Shown here in pieces: positions 44,841 through 53,104 of a stretch of DNA of 64,000 bases. The DNA is from JASHVB01 sp963780805 (lineage in GTDB: Bacteria; Pseudomonadota; Alphaproteobacteria; Acetobacterales; Acetobacteraceae): NCBI GenBank assembly GCA_963780805.1, contig CAWADP010000025.1, forward strand, positions 1 through 64,000. Direction: 5' to 3'. A model generated the notes under the pieces. The model did not search any database. It saw only the letters and a program-made list of their open reading frames with translations, and was not told where the DNA came from. The translations under genes and the position numbers were made by a program. The first letter of the stretch is position 1; every line of letters starts with the position of its first letter.

Positions 44841-46216
44841 GCGGCTATCCTTCCATACTCGGCGCGCGGCGCCAAACCACCCAATGCTCCGTTCAACGCT
44901 CCCCTCGGCGGCGCGGGACGCGACAGCAGCTCGACCAGCACCCGCAGGCTGGCCAGGTTGTGCACGGGCCGGAACTCATCGACATACGGCAGCATCGCGC
45001 GGATGCCCTGGGATTTTGGCTCGAAGCCCGACCAGCGCAACAGCGGATTGAGCCAGATCAGTCGTCGGCACGATCGATGCACCCGGTCCATGTTTTCCGC
45101 CAGCTCCCCGGCATGCTCCGCGTCGCGCGGACGGTCCAGTCCGTCGGTGATCAGCAGCACCACGGCGCCCTGCGCCAGCACGCGCTTCGCCCAGCGGCGG
45201 TTGAATGCGGCGAGCGCCTCACCGATGCGGGTGCCGCCGGACCAGTCGGGCACGACATGAGCCACGGTCTGGAACGCCACCTCCGGGTCGCGATGGCGGA
45301 GCTGGCGGGTAATGTTGGTCAGGCGGGTTCCGAACAGGAAGACGTGGACGCGGTCGCGGTCGTTGGTCACCGCGTGCAGGAAGTGCAGCAGGATCTGCGC
45401 GTACCGCGACATGGAGCCGGAGATGTCGCACAGCACCACCAGCGGCGGCGGACGGAGCCGGCGGCGGTTACGGGCGATCTGCAGGATTTCGCCGCCCTGG
45501 CGCAGGCTTTGGCGGATGGTGCGGCGGAGGTCGGTGACCGGGCCTTGCGGGTCGGGGCGCAGCCGCCGCGTGCGCCGCATGTCCAGCGGCAGCGTCAGGC
45601 GGCGGATTTCCTTCTTGGCTGCGGCGATCTCCTCGGCGCTCATCGCCTCGAAGTCCATGCGCTGGAGGCGTTCCTGATCCGACACCGTCAGCACCGCGTC
45701 CTGCACCGGCGGTTCGTCCTGCGCCGCGGGGCGTTGCTCGCGCTTCTGTTGGAACGCCTCGGCGACGCGGCGGGACGCCGGCGGCGGGCGTTCCAGCTTC
45801 TTGTGCTTCTGCGCCTCCAGCAGCGCCATGGCGGCGGCTTGCTCGGCGGCGGTGGGGTCGCGCCAGAACAGGGCGAAGGCCTGGTCGAAGACTTCCTGGT
45901 GTTCGTGGCGGTGGGTCATCACGGACCGCAGAGCGGTGCGGGTTTCCCCCCTGTTGCCGAGGTCGATCCGGGAGAGCGCCTCCTGGGCGGCCAGCGTCTC
46001 GGCGGGACCGACAGGCAGGCCGGCGCGGCGCAGCAGGCGCGCGAAGTGCATGACGTTGGCTGCAAGCTTTGGGGCTGCAAGCTTTGGGGCTGCAAGCTTT
46101 GGGGCTGCAAGCTTTGGGGCTGCAAGCTTTGGGGCTGCAAGCTTTGGGGCTGCAAGCTTTGGGGCTGCAAGCTTTGGGGCCGCGAGGGTGGGGGCGGGCA
46201 CAGGAGGGTTCGGCAT
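44837..46216 (-). CDS. CoxE-like VWA domain protein
   Basis: 459 residues from ATG 46216 (a TTG at 46246 is the alternative). After a short N-terminus come eight copies of AAPKL encoded by a minisatellite, then HFARLLRRAGLPVGPAETLA, TALRSVMTHRHEHQEVFDQA (CoxE helical region) and a C-terminal von Willebrand A domain with MIDAS motif CDISGSMSRY, VFLFGTRLTNITR, DWSGGTRIGEALAAF and LLITDGLDRPRD. CoxE proteins act with MoxR-type ATPases in maturing CO dehydrogenase/xanthine-oxidase-type molybdoenzymes; no MoxR gene or enzyme subunits are in the window. Confidence 0.9.
   Translation of the reverse strand: MPNPPVPAPTLAAPKLAAPKLAAPKLAAPKLAAPKLAAPKLAAPKLAAPKLAANVMHFARLLRRAGLPVGPAETLAAQEALSRIDLGNRGETRTALRSVMTHRHEHQEVFDQAFALFWRDPTAAEQAAAMALLEAQKHKKLERPPPASRRVAEAFQQKREQRPAAQDEPPVQDAVLTVSDQERLQRMDFEAMSAEEIAAAKKEIRRLTLPLDMRRTRRLRPDPQGPVTDLRRTIRQSLRQGGEILQIARNRRRLRPPPLVVLCDISGSMSRYAQILLHFLHAVTNDRDRVHVFLFGTRLTNITRQLRHRDPEVAFQTVAHVVPDWSGGTRIGEALAAFNRRWAKRVLAQGAVVLLITDGLDRPRDAEHAGELAENMDRVHRSCRRLIWLNPLLRWSGFEPKSQGIRAMLPYVDEFRPVHNLASLRVLVELLSRPAPPRGALNGALGGLAPRAEYGRIAA
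46058..46181. repeat. 15-bp in-frame minisatellite
   Basis: Eight nearly identical copies of GGCTGCAAGCTTTGG, read on the minus strand as AAPKL by the VWA protein. The unit is a multiple of three, so copy-number change only alters linker length. Confidence 0.95.
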
Positions 46217-46309
46217 GATCGGATACTGCGCTCGCGGCGGCGGCAAACAAGGGGTGCAGGGCAGATGCTGGGCAGGTGCTGGGCCAGTGGGGGCCTGCGT
46301 GGGATGCGG

Positions 46310-46699
46310 CTAGGCCGGGGACAGCAGGGAATGGACACATTCAACGAAACGGCCCGCAGTCTCGATCGCTTCGTTCGCCTCCTCGGACGATACCACCGCA
46401 TCGTCTCCAATGCCGTAGTCCGCTATCGACTTCAGATCGTAGCCGTCGGTAAGGAAGCGACGCAAGATTACGTCGATTCGAGGCTCGTTGCGGGCCAACG
46501 CCCCGAACTGTCCGCGAACGTCTTGATGGGTCTTCGGCGTCTTTCCGGTGCGCTCGAAGATGAAGGCTTGCGCGGCATGGAAGACCGCCACATAGGCCGC
46601 CCGTCCCGCTTCGTCGGCCAAATCGATCCCGCGCATGGCGTGGGCCTTCGCGAGCGACTGCCGTGCTTTGATCAAGTGCTGTGTCGCCTCGGGGCTCAC
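46310..46699 (-). CDS. HEPN domain protein (toxin of a HEPN/MNT pair)
   Basis: 129 residues, all-helical HEPN family: SPEATQHLIKARQSLAKAHA, EAGRAAYVAVFHAAQAFIFE, and TPKTHQDVRGQFGALARNEP. The KTHxxVRxxF pattern is typical. The canonical RX4-6H RNase motif is not clear (the nearest is R-x7-H in RAAYVAVFH), so RNase activity is uncertain. Four-base overlap with the upstream nucleotidyltransferase gene marks a toxin-antitoxin or defence pair; MNT partners are known to modify HEPN toxins. Confidence 0.85.
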   Translation of the reverse strand: MSPEATQHLIKARQSLAKAHAMRGIDLADEAGRAAYVAVFHAAQAFIFERTGKTPKTHQDVRGQFGALARNEPRIDVILRRFLTDGYDLKSIADYGIGDDAVVSSEEANEAIETAGRFVECVHSLLSPA

Positions 46700-47031
46700 A
46701 GGCCGGCGCCATCGCGGCGGATCTCGTGCATCAGTGGCGTGCGGTTGCGCCAGGTTGCGGCACGGAACGGAAGCGGGTGGATCACCACGCCGGTCTCCTC
46801 AACGATGTCGCTCACGAGTGGCACCATCCGGCGCACTTCCTGCCGTCGATCCGCGAAGCCACGCAGGAACACCGCCACGTCATAATCGGAGTCGGCGCGC
46901 GCCTCGCCGCGTGCGCACGAGCCGAGCAGTACCGGCCGTTCGGTTCGGCCATCGAAGATGCCGCTCAATGCTGAACGGAAGCGCGCCAGGACGGGATCGC
47001 CCTGCGGTCGGGCTGGGACGGCGTCGTTCAT
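46696..47031 (-). CDS. MNT-type minimal nucleotidyltransferase (antitoxin partner)
   Basis: 111 residues from ATG 47031: MNDAVPARPQGDPVLARFRS, LGSCARGEARADSDYDVAVF (the GSxARG...SDxD active site), and an SDIVEETGVVIHPLPF C-terminal part. Family members transfer AMP to a Tyr of the HEPN partner. A pair of 21-bp direct repeats sits directly upstream (47034-47076), a likely operator. Confidence 0.88.
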   Translation of the reverse strand: MNDAVPARPQGDPVLARFRSALSGIFDGRTERPVLLGSCARGEARADSDYDVAVFLRGFADRRQEVRRMVPLVSDIVEETGVVIHPLPFRAATWRNRTPLMHEIRRDGAGL

Positions 47032-47033
47032 AC

Positions 47034-47076
47034 GCGGAGAATAGCAGGTTCCGGCGCGGAGAGTAGCAGGTTCCGG
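47034..47076. promoter_or_regulatory. Twin 21-bp direct repeat upstream of the MNT/HEPN operon
   Basis: GCGGAGAATAGCAGGTTCCGG (one base longer than quoted elsewhere; core AGCAGGTTCCGG) occurs at 47034-47054 and again with one change at 47056-47076, ending three bases from the start codon. Spacing of 22 bp, two helical turns, fits an autoregulatory operator, but minisatellite origin is also possible here. Confidence 0.45.
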
Positions 47077-47250
47077 CCAGCAATGGCAGTGGCCCAACAG
47101 TGGCCCACTGTCCACGCTGTCCACGCTGTCCACGCGCAAGGCCCTGGCGGATTTTGAAAGCCTATGTGGCGGCTGCGCCAGGCAGGATGCGTCGGGCGCC
47201 CCGACTGAGCCCAGCGGTCTCGTTCGCCACGTGGCTTTGCCGATAACGCG

Positions 47251-47667
47251 CTATCCGTTCACGACAGCCACCGCCTCGATCTCGATCATGAAGTCCGGAC
47301 CGGCGAGCCGCGTGACGCCCACGGTCGTGCTGGTCGGCGTGGCGACACCCAGATAGCGCATCCGTACATCGCCGCATTTCTGGAACTCGTCGAAATCGGT
47401 GACAAAGGTGTTGGTCTTGACCACATCCGCCCAGGTCGCACCCGCCGCGCGCAGGCACCGCTCGAGGTTCCGGAACGTCTGCTCCATCTGGGCGCGCATA
47501 TCGCCGATGCCGACGCAGTTGCCGTCGATGTCACGGGCGAGCTGGCCGGCAATATAGACGATCTTGCCGGAGCCGCTCACCGTCACGACGTGCGAATACG
47601 ATGGCCGGCCGGCGGACATCCGCACATTCATTCCCTCCGGCTGAAACCGGTCGATTTTCAAGCTCAT
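47251..47667 (-). CDS. RidA family protein
   Basis: 138 residues, Rid/YjgF family (enamine/imine deaminases). ATG at 47667 follows GGAGGAAG at ideal distance, so the longer open frame through upstream repeats is rejected. Features: VVTVSGSGKIVYIAGQLARD, MEQTFRNLERCLRAAGATWA, DVVKTNTFVTDFDEF, GVATPTSTTVGVTRLAGPD, MIEIEAVAVV. The canonical catalytic Arg of archetypal RidA (before IEA) is replaced by Met-Ile here, so it likely belongs to another Rid subfamily. Followed at the left by nothing in the same unit; the SDR gene upstream may share transcription. Confidence 0.88.
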   Translation of the reverse strand: MSLKIDRFQPEGMNVRMSAGRPSYSHVVTVSGSGKIVYIAGQLARDIDGNCVGIGDMRAQMEQTFRNLERCLRAAGATWADVVKTNTFVTDFDEFQKCGDVRMRYLGVATPTSTTVGVTRLAGPDFMIEIEAVAVVNG

Positions 47668-47694
47668 GTTTGCTTCCTCCCGTTCGTTGTCCGC

Positions 47695-47754
47695 AGTGTC
47701 TCGCCGTGTTCGTGAGTGTCTCGCCGTGTTCGTGAGTGTCTCGCCGTGTTCGTG
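47695..47754. repeat. 20-bp minisatellite upstream of the RidA gene
   Basis: Three copies of TCGCCGTGTTCGTGAGTGTC, starting 34 bases upstream of the RidA ribosome binding site, between it and the SDR gene. Confidence 0.93.
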
Positions 47755-47785
47755 CACGCGAACGCCACAACCCGGCGCGCGGCGT

Positions 47786-48526
47786 TCAAATGAAATTCGT
47801 GCCGCCGTTGAGCTGCACCGTCTGTCCGGTCATGTACGGATTGCCCAGCACCATCAGCACCGCTTGCGCCACTTCCCCGACGGTGCCCATGCGGCCGAGC
47901 GGGATACGCTTCTCGTATTCCTCCCGCCGCGCCGACATCATGTTGGTGTCGATCAGCGACGGCGCCACCGCGTTGACGGTGATGCCCTCCTTGACCAGCC
48001 GGGCGGCATAACCACGCGTCAGCCCCTCCATGCCGGCCTTCGAGGCATTATAGTGCACGCCTATCCCGCCCGCACCGCGCGCCGCACCCGAGGAGATGTT
48101 GACGATCCGTCCCCAACGTTGCGCGCGCATGTGCGGCAGCACCACCTGGGTGCAGAGGAACGCGGATTTCAAATTCACCGCGATGGTGGTGTCGAAATCC
48201 GCCTCGGTCAGGTCGTCCAGCGACCGTATCAGCGCGATGCCAGCGTTGTTGACCAGCACGTCCACCGATCCGAGTTGGGCCGCGATGGCCTGCTCCATCG
48301 TCGCGACGGCGGCGCTGTCGGAGACATCGGCGCCGATGGCAATGGCGCGGCGGCCGGCGGCGCGGATGGCTTCGACCACGGTGTGCGCCTCGTCCGCGCG
48401 TTCGCGATAGTTCAGCGCAACATCGGCGCCGGCTTCGGCGAGTGCCAAGGCGACGGCACGGCCGATGCCACGCGACCCGCCAGTGACGCAGGCGATACGG
48501 TTGGTCAGGTCAGGAATTATGGGCAC
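47786..48526 (-). CDS. Short-chain dehydrogenase/reductase, FabG-like
   Basis: 246 residues from GTG 48526: CVTGGSRGIGRAVALALAEA (cofactor site; an NADP-type pattern with Arg after the second strand), NNAGIAL, NISSGAARGAGGIGVHYNASK (Ser, Tyr-x3-Lys), VAPSLIDTNMM, and GQTVQLNGGTNFI. An acyl-ACP or keto-substrate reductase by resemblance; the true substrate is unknown. Same strand as the RidA gene, 118 bp apart with a minisatellite between. Confidence 0.9.
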   Translation of the reverse strand: MPIIPDLTNRIACVTGGSRGIGRAVALALAEAGADVALNYRERADEAHTVVEAIRAAGRRAIAIGADVSDSAAVATMEQAIAAQLGSVDVLVNNAGIALIRSLDDLTEADFDTTIAVNLKSAFLCTQVVLPHMRAQRWGRIVNISSGAARGAGGIGVHYNASKAGMEGLTRGYAARLVKEGITVNAVAPSLIDTNMMSARREEYEKRIPLGRMGTVGEVAQAVLMVLGNPYMTGQTVQLNGGTNFI

Positions 48527-48719
48527 GCGTCAATCTCCTCGCACAGTGCTACAATCGAGGCAGGCGTCCGCAACAACCTCGTTGTCCAGCGAGGCGTGCT
48601 CTTGTCAAGCAACAAGGCCGTAGCATTGACAATCCGGCAGCAGACACGGGTCGCACCCTGTCGCCGGTTACGCCAACCCGCGAAAGGACTGACCGTCGAC
48701 GCTATGGCGACGCCGGCGC

Positions 48720-48779
48720 CTCGCGTCATGGCCGGGCTCGATGTTCAGTTCGGAATCAAGCGCGGCCATGACGCGAGGC
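48720..48779. repeat. Interspersed palindromic repeat, family III
   Basis: CTCGCGTCATGGCCG and its exact complement CGGCCATGACGCGAG enclose about 30 bases. Located between an SDR gene and a LysR gene, both leftward; it may serve as a transcript end. Confidence 0.85.
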
Positions 48780-48806
48780 GTTCGGAGGCCGCGGCACCCT
48801 GCCCTC

Positions 48807-49691
48807 TCAGTGCAGCTCCGCCAGCCGCGCCAGCAGAAAGTCGCGGAACACCGCGACGCGCTTTGAATTGCGCAGCTCCTCCGGATACACGAAGAACACG
48901 TCGATCTTCGGGGACTTCAGCTCCGGCAGCACGCGCACCAGGTCCTGCGTCTCCGGCGACATGAAATCGGGGACCGAGCCGATCCCCAGCCCGGACCGGA
49001 TCGCGAGCAGTACCGCGTGCGCGTTGTTCACCTCCAGCAACGCGCGCCGGGGACTGCCCGGCCGCCGCCCCGCCTCCGCCAGCCAATTGATGTCGCTGAC
49101 CGGCGGACGGTAGTCGCCAAACAGGATCAGCTTGTGCGCGTCCAGGTCTTCCGCGCGCTGTGGCACGCCGTGCTTCTTCAGGTATTCGGGCGAGGCATAG
49201 ATCTGCCACTCGATCGTCATCAGGTGGCGCTGCACCAGGTCGGGCTGCTTCGGCGGGTGCATGCGGATCGCCACGTCCGCCTCGCGCATTGCCAGGTCCA
49301 GGTCGGCATCGTCCAGCAGCAGGGTGATCGACACGTCCGGATAGGCTTCCAGGAACGCCTGCAGCCGCCGCGCCAACCAATAGGCGCCGAAGCTGACGGT
49401 GGTGGTCACCTTCAACCGGCCGGCGGGCTTCTCGCGGCTTTCGGTCAACAGCGCCTCGGTGATCGCCAGCTTGGCGAATACCTCGCGCACTGTCCGGTTC
49501 AACGCCTCGCCTTGCTCGGTCAGGATCAGGCCGCGGGCGTGGCGATGGAACAGGGGAACCTGCAGGGCTTCTTCCAACGCGGAGATCTGCCGCGACACGG
49601 CGGACTGGCTCAGGTTCAGCGTGTCGCCGGCATGGGTGAAGCTGCCGGCTTCGGCCACCGCATGGAATACCCGCAGCTTGTCCCAGTCCAT
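48807..49691 (-). CDS. LysR family transcriptional regulator
   Basis: 294 residues from ATG 49691. N-terminal winged HTH: MDWDKLRVFHAVAEAGSFTH, LNLSQSAVSRQISALEEAL, LFHRHARGLILTEQGEAL. C-terminal effector domain: GRLKVTTTVSFGAYWLARRL, VAIRMHPPKQPDLVQRHL, VNNAHAVLLAIRSGLGIGSV. Target genes are not evident: it is neither divergent from nor overlapping a neighbour; trxB ends 215 bp upstream on the same strand. Confidence 0.92.
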   Translation of the reverse strand: MDWDKLRVFHAVAEAGSFTHAGDTLNLSQSAVSRQISALEEALQVPLFHRHARGLILTEQGEALNRTVREVFAKLAITEALLTESREKPAGRLKVTTTVSFGAYWLARRLQAFLEAYPDVSITLLLDDADLDLAMREADVAIRMHPPKQPDLVQRHLMTIEWQIYASPEYLKKHGVPQRAEDLDAHKLILFGDYRPPVSDINWLAEAGRRPGSPRRALLEVNNAHAVLLAIRSGLGIGSVPDFMSPETQDLVRVLPELKSPKIDVFFVYPEELRNSKRVAVFRDFLLARLAELH

Positions 49692-49717
49692 CCGCTCGTG
49701 CCTCTCCGTTTGTCTCT

Positions 49718-49796
49718 CCCGTCTGCGCGGCTCGGTTGCCGCGCCGGACTCTATCTTTCCCGTCTGCGCGGCTCGGTTGCCGTGCCGGACTCTGTC
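49718..49796. repeat. 41-bp tandem duplication
   Basis: Two copies of a unit beginning CCCGTCTGCGCGGCTCGGTT at 49718 and 49759, about 39 of 41 bases alike, directly upstream of the LysR gene, where it could affect its promoter. Confidence 0.85.
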
Positions 49797-49905
49797 TCGC
49801 GGTGCCATTCGGCGGACCGCAACCGCCAATGCTAAACGATCCGATACGGGTCTGTAGTGGCTAATTCGCAGCCGTGCCAAATGCGCCGTTCGGCCAAGCT
49901 CGCCC

Positions 49906-50887
49906 TCAATCCGCTGCCATTCTTGCCTCTCCCGCGGGGGTGGCGACTTCTTCGGCCAGGAACTTCTCCGCCTCCAGCGCCGCCATGCAACCGGTTCCCG
50001 CCGCCGTCACCGCCTGGCGGAACACCTTGTCCTGCACATCCCCTGCCGCGAACACGCCCGGCGTCGACGTCCGTGTGCTGCCCGGCACCGTCACGATGTA
50101 GCCGTCGGCATCCATCGCCACCTGGCCGGCGAAGATCGCCGTGTTCGGGGTGTGACCAATGGCGACGAACACGCCGTCCACCGGCAACGCCGTAACCGAG
50201 CCGGTTTGCACGTCGCGCAGCTTCACCGCTTCCACCGTCTCCGGCGATCCGCCCCCCAGGATCTCCTCCACCACACGGTTCCACACCACGTCGATCTTCG
50301 GGTTGGAGAACAGCCGCGCCTGCAGGATCTTTTCCGCTCGCAGCGCGTCGCGGCGGTGGATCAGAGTCACATGGTCGGCATGGTGGGTCAGGTACAGCGA
50401 CTTCCTCCACGGCGGTGTTGCCGCCGCCCACCACGGCCACGCGCTTGCCGCGGTAGAAGAACCCGTCGCAGGTGGCACAGGCCGACACGCCGCGCCCCTG
50501 CAGCCGCTGCTCCGACTCAAGGCCGAGCCAGCGCGCCTGCGCCCCGGTGGCCAGGATCACCGCGTCCGCCAGGTAATGCTCGCCGGAGTTGCCGCGGCAG
50601 CGGAACGGACGAGCCGAGAAGTCCGCCTCCACGATCACGTCCGGTTCGATCCGGGTGCCCACATGCTCGGCCTGGGCAGCCATCTGCTCCATCAGCCATG
50701 GACCCTGGATTACGTCGGCGAAACCGGGATAATTCTCGACGTCGGTAGTGATGGTCAGCTGCCCGCCCGGCTCCAGCCCGGCGATCAGGATCGGCTGCAG
50801 GTTGGCGCGCGCGGCGTAGATGGCGGCGGTATAGCCGGCGGGACCGGCCCCAATGATCAGGACTCGTCCGCGATGCGTTTCAGGCAT
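49906..50887 (-). CDS. trxB: Thioredoxin reductase (one-base shift)
   Basis: About 326 residues after correction. FAD site VLIIGAGPAGYTAAIYAARA, GGQLTITTDVENYPGF, redox CxxC in GVSACATCDGFFY, NADPH site VAVVGGGNTAVEE. Then, one base out of frame near 50400, SLYLTHHADHVTLIHRRDAL, PVDGVFVAIGHTPNTAIF, and GVFAAGDVQDKVFRQAVTAA. Removing one base gives a full, normal-length enzyme. It reduces thioredoxin with NADPH and so feeds DsbD (19014-21050). Confidence 0.93.
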
Positions 50888-51195
50888 AGGTAGTCATCCG
50901 GCGGTGCATGGCACGAGCATAACGCGTCCTGCCGCGGCAAGGCAAAATCCCCGCGGAGCCAGTCGTCGTCAGCCAATTACGCCCGCCACCCTGTGGCGCA
51001 TATGCGACACCGGATAGTGGCATGCAAGCCATACTGTTTCGTTAGGTCTCCTGAACTTGACCGGTTCGCAGCTTGCAAGATAATCGCAGGCGCTCACGGA
51101 ACGGATTACCGTTACGCGCCAAGACGTGCCTATCATCCGCCTACACCCCTTGCCTACACCCCTTGCCTACACCCCTCTGCCAGGGACGAAACCTG
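50888..51195. other. Divergent intergenic region with a 13-bp repeat
   Basis: 308 bases between trxB (leftward) and pal (rightward). At 51141-51177 there are three copies of CCTACACCCCTTG close to the pal start. Promoters for both genes are expected; no firm motif. Confidence 0.6.
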
Positions 51196-51666
51196 ATGAA
51201 CATCAAAATGCTCGGCGCCTTCGCGGCCGTCGCCCTGGTGGCGGCGTGTGCGCAACAGACGAAAACCGCCCAGACGGGAACGGGCGCGGCGGTGACCTCC
51301 GGCCCGGTGCCCGGCAGCGAGGAGGACCTCGTCGCCAACGTCGGCGACCGGGTGTTCTTCGATTTCAACATGTCCAACCTGAAGCCGGATGCCCGCGGCA
51401 CGCTGGACCGGCAGGCGGCCTGGATGGCGAAATACGCCAGCGTGATGGTGCAGGTGGCCGGCAACTGCGACGACCGCGGCACCGAAGAGTACAATCTGGC
51501 GCTCGGCTCGCGCCGCGCGAATGCGGCGGCCAACTACCTCGAGGCCAAGGGCGTCTCCAGGTCGCGCATCACCACGATCAGCTACGGCAAGGACCGCCCG
51601 ACGGCGATGGGCGACAACGAGCAGGCCTGGGCGCAGAACCGCAACGCGATCACGTCGGTGAAGTGA
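51196..51666 (+). CDS. pal: Peptidoglycan-associated lipoprotein Pal
   Basis: 156 residues. Lipoprotein signal with lipobox VAAC (Cys at about 18), short linker, then an OmpA domain: GDRVFFDFNMSNLKPDARGT, VMVQVAGNCDDRGTEEYNLA, LGSRRANAAANYLEAKGV, ITTISYGKDRPTAMG. Pal links the outer membrane to peptidoglycan and completes the Tol-Pal system; CpoB is encoded next. tolQRAB are not in the window. In the signature NCDDRGT the residue is Asn where His is common (GHCDERGT), a variant also seen elsewhere in alphaproteobacteria. Confidence 0.95.
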   Translation: MNIKMLGAFAAVALVAACAQQTKTAQTGTGAAVTSGPVPGSEEDLVANVGDRVFFDFNMSNLKPDARGTLDRQAAWMAKYASVMVQVAGNCDDRGTEEYNLALGSRRANAAANYLEAKGVSRSRITTISYGKDRPTAMGDNEQAWAQNRNAITSVK

Positions 51667-51858
51667 GCGCGCCTCTGAGCGCGCCCCCCGGGAGGAAGTA
51701 GTGGGTGGCCACCGTATAAGGTTCCAGTGGCGCCGCGGATGACGTTCGTTTCTGGACGCGCCTCCGGCTTCCCGAGAAGCCGGCCTTCCTGGCATGCTGG
51801 AACCGGCGGCCGATGACCGCCGGTTTGGCATGTCTGAGGTCCGCTCCGCGGGCCGCCT

Positions 51859-52785
51859 ATGAGGGAGACGCGTATGCGCTTGCTGCCGATCTGGACCCTG
51901 GCCCTCGCCGGCCTGCTGCTGTCGAGCTGGCCGGCGGCGGCGCAGACGAGCCGCGAGGCCATCGAGCTCCGCAACCAGATTTACGAGCTGCAACAGCAGG
52001 TGCAGGCGCTGCGGCAGCAGATCGGGCAGGGTGGCGGCGGTTCATATCTGGGCCAGTCCGGCTCTCCGCCGTCGCAGGGCGGCGGCAACGACCTGGTGCC
52101 GCAGTTGCTGACCCAGGTGCAGTCGCTGGAGAGCCAGGTGCGCGATCTGCGCGGCCGGGTGGACCAACTGCAGAACCAGATGACCCAGCAGAACGCCGAC
52201 CTGAACAAACGTATCGGCGACCTTGCGTTCCAGATGCAGAACGGCGGTCAGGCACCCTCCGGTGCCACGGGTGAGGCGCCGCCGCCAGCAGGTCCGACAC
52301 CGGGCTTCGCGCAAGGTGCGCCCCCTAACCAATCCCTGAGCCCGCGCTCGGCCGCGCTGGGTGCCGCACAGGCACCCGGTACTCCGCCGGCCGTTGCGCG
52401 GACGCCTGAGCTGGCCCTGCGGGACGGAGAACTCGCGCTGGCACGCCGCGACTATCCGGCGGCGGAAGCGTCGGCACGGCAGGTGCTGAGCCGTTTCCGC
52501 ACTTCGCCCCGTGCCTATGACGCACAATACCTGCTCGCCGAGGCGCTGGCCGGCCAGCGGCAGTTCGCACAGTCGGCGATCGCCTACGACGATACGTATA
52601 ACCGCAACCGGAAGGGCGCTCACGCGCCGGAGGCGCTGATCGGACTGGCGTATTCGCTGTCGGGAATCAATGAGAAACGCGCCGCGTGCGACACACTGAG
52701 CAAGCTGCGCACGGAGTTCCCGCATCAGGCGGCGGAAATCCGCCAGGCAGCCGTCACGGTGGGGCAGCGGGCCGGGTGCAAGTGA
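51859..52785 (+). CDS. cpoB: Cell division coordinator CpoB (YbgF)
   Basis: 308 residues. Signal peptide (MRLLPIWTLALAGLLLSSWP; ATG at 51859 or 51874), an N-terminal coiled coil (LRNQIYELQQQVQALRQQIG and LTQVQSLESQVRDLRGRVDQ), a disordered Gly/Pro linker, and a C-terminal TPR domain (ELALRDGELALARRDYPAAE, AYDAQYLLAEALAGQRQFAQ, EALIGLAYSLSGINEKRAA). It is a periplasmic partner of Tol-Pal that coordinates outer-membrane constriction with peptidoglycan synthesis. 192 bp downstream of pal, same strand. Confidence 0.93.
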   Translation: MRETRMRLLPIWTLALAGLLLSSWPAAAQTSREAIELRNQIYELQQQVQALRQQIGQGGGGSYLGQSGSPPSQGGGNDLVPQLLTQVQSLESQVRDLRGRVDQLQNQMTQQNADLNKRIGDLAFQMQNGGQAPSGATGEAPPPAGPTPGFAQGAPPNQSLSPRSAALGAAQAPGTPPAVARTPELALRDGELALARRDYPAAEASARQVLSRFRTSPRAYDAQYLLAEALAGQRQFAQSAIAYDDTYNRNRKGAHAPEALIGLAYSLSGINEKRAACDTLSKLRTEFPHQAAEIRQAAVTVGQRAGCK

Positions 52786-53104
52786 GCGCAGAAGCGTCGG
52801 GGGCTTTGCCCCCGAGCCCCCGACCAAGGGGCTCTGCCCCTTGGAACCCCGCCAAGGGCGAGCCCTTGGAACCCTTTACTTGGCTGGGTGGAGGGGTGGG
52901 GGAATGGCGGGTGAGAGCGGCATCGCCATCGTGGCGATGCCGCTCTCACCCGCCATTCCCCCACCCCTCCACCCAGCCAAACAGATGGATTGCAAAGGCT
53001 CCGCCTTTGCTGGGGGTCCAGGGGGCAAAGCCTCCTGGCGGGGTTCAGGGGCAGAGCCCCTGGCGCTTTCTACGGGTCCCACGCAGCGCATGTGCGACGC
53101 TCCC
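52786..53104. other. Intergenic region made of inverted repeats
   Basis: The whole 319-base gap consists of repeats: GGGGCTCTGCCCCTTGGA and GGCAGAGCCCCTGG-type modules at 52797-52870 and 53005-53070, around the 101-bp palindrome at 52880-52980. Such GGCTCTGCCCC modules are, as I recall, common in Acetobacteraceae genomes. Confidence 0.75.
52880..52980. repeat. 101-bp perfect palindrome
   Basis: 49-base arms (52880-52928 and 52932-52980) are exactly complementary around the 3-base spacer TCG. The left arm begins TTGGCTGGGTGGAGGGGTGG and ends GGCATCGCCA. Between convergent genes cpoB and a LysR gene. Confidence 0.97.

Noticed and set aside
46058..46181. CRISPR or regulatory repeat array
   Set aside because: 15-bp units without spacers, translated in frame within the VWA protein.
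44303..46885. 860-residue plus-strand open frame over the molybdenum maturation genes
   Set aside because: Shadow of four well-recognised minus-strand genes; no family resemblance.
47668..47757. N-terminal extension of RidA
   Set aside because: It is translated from the 20-bp minisatellite; a strong GGAGGAAG precedes ATG 47667.
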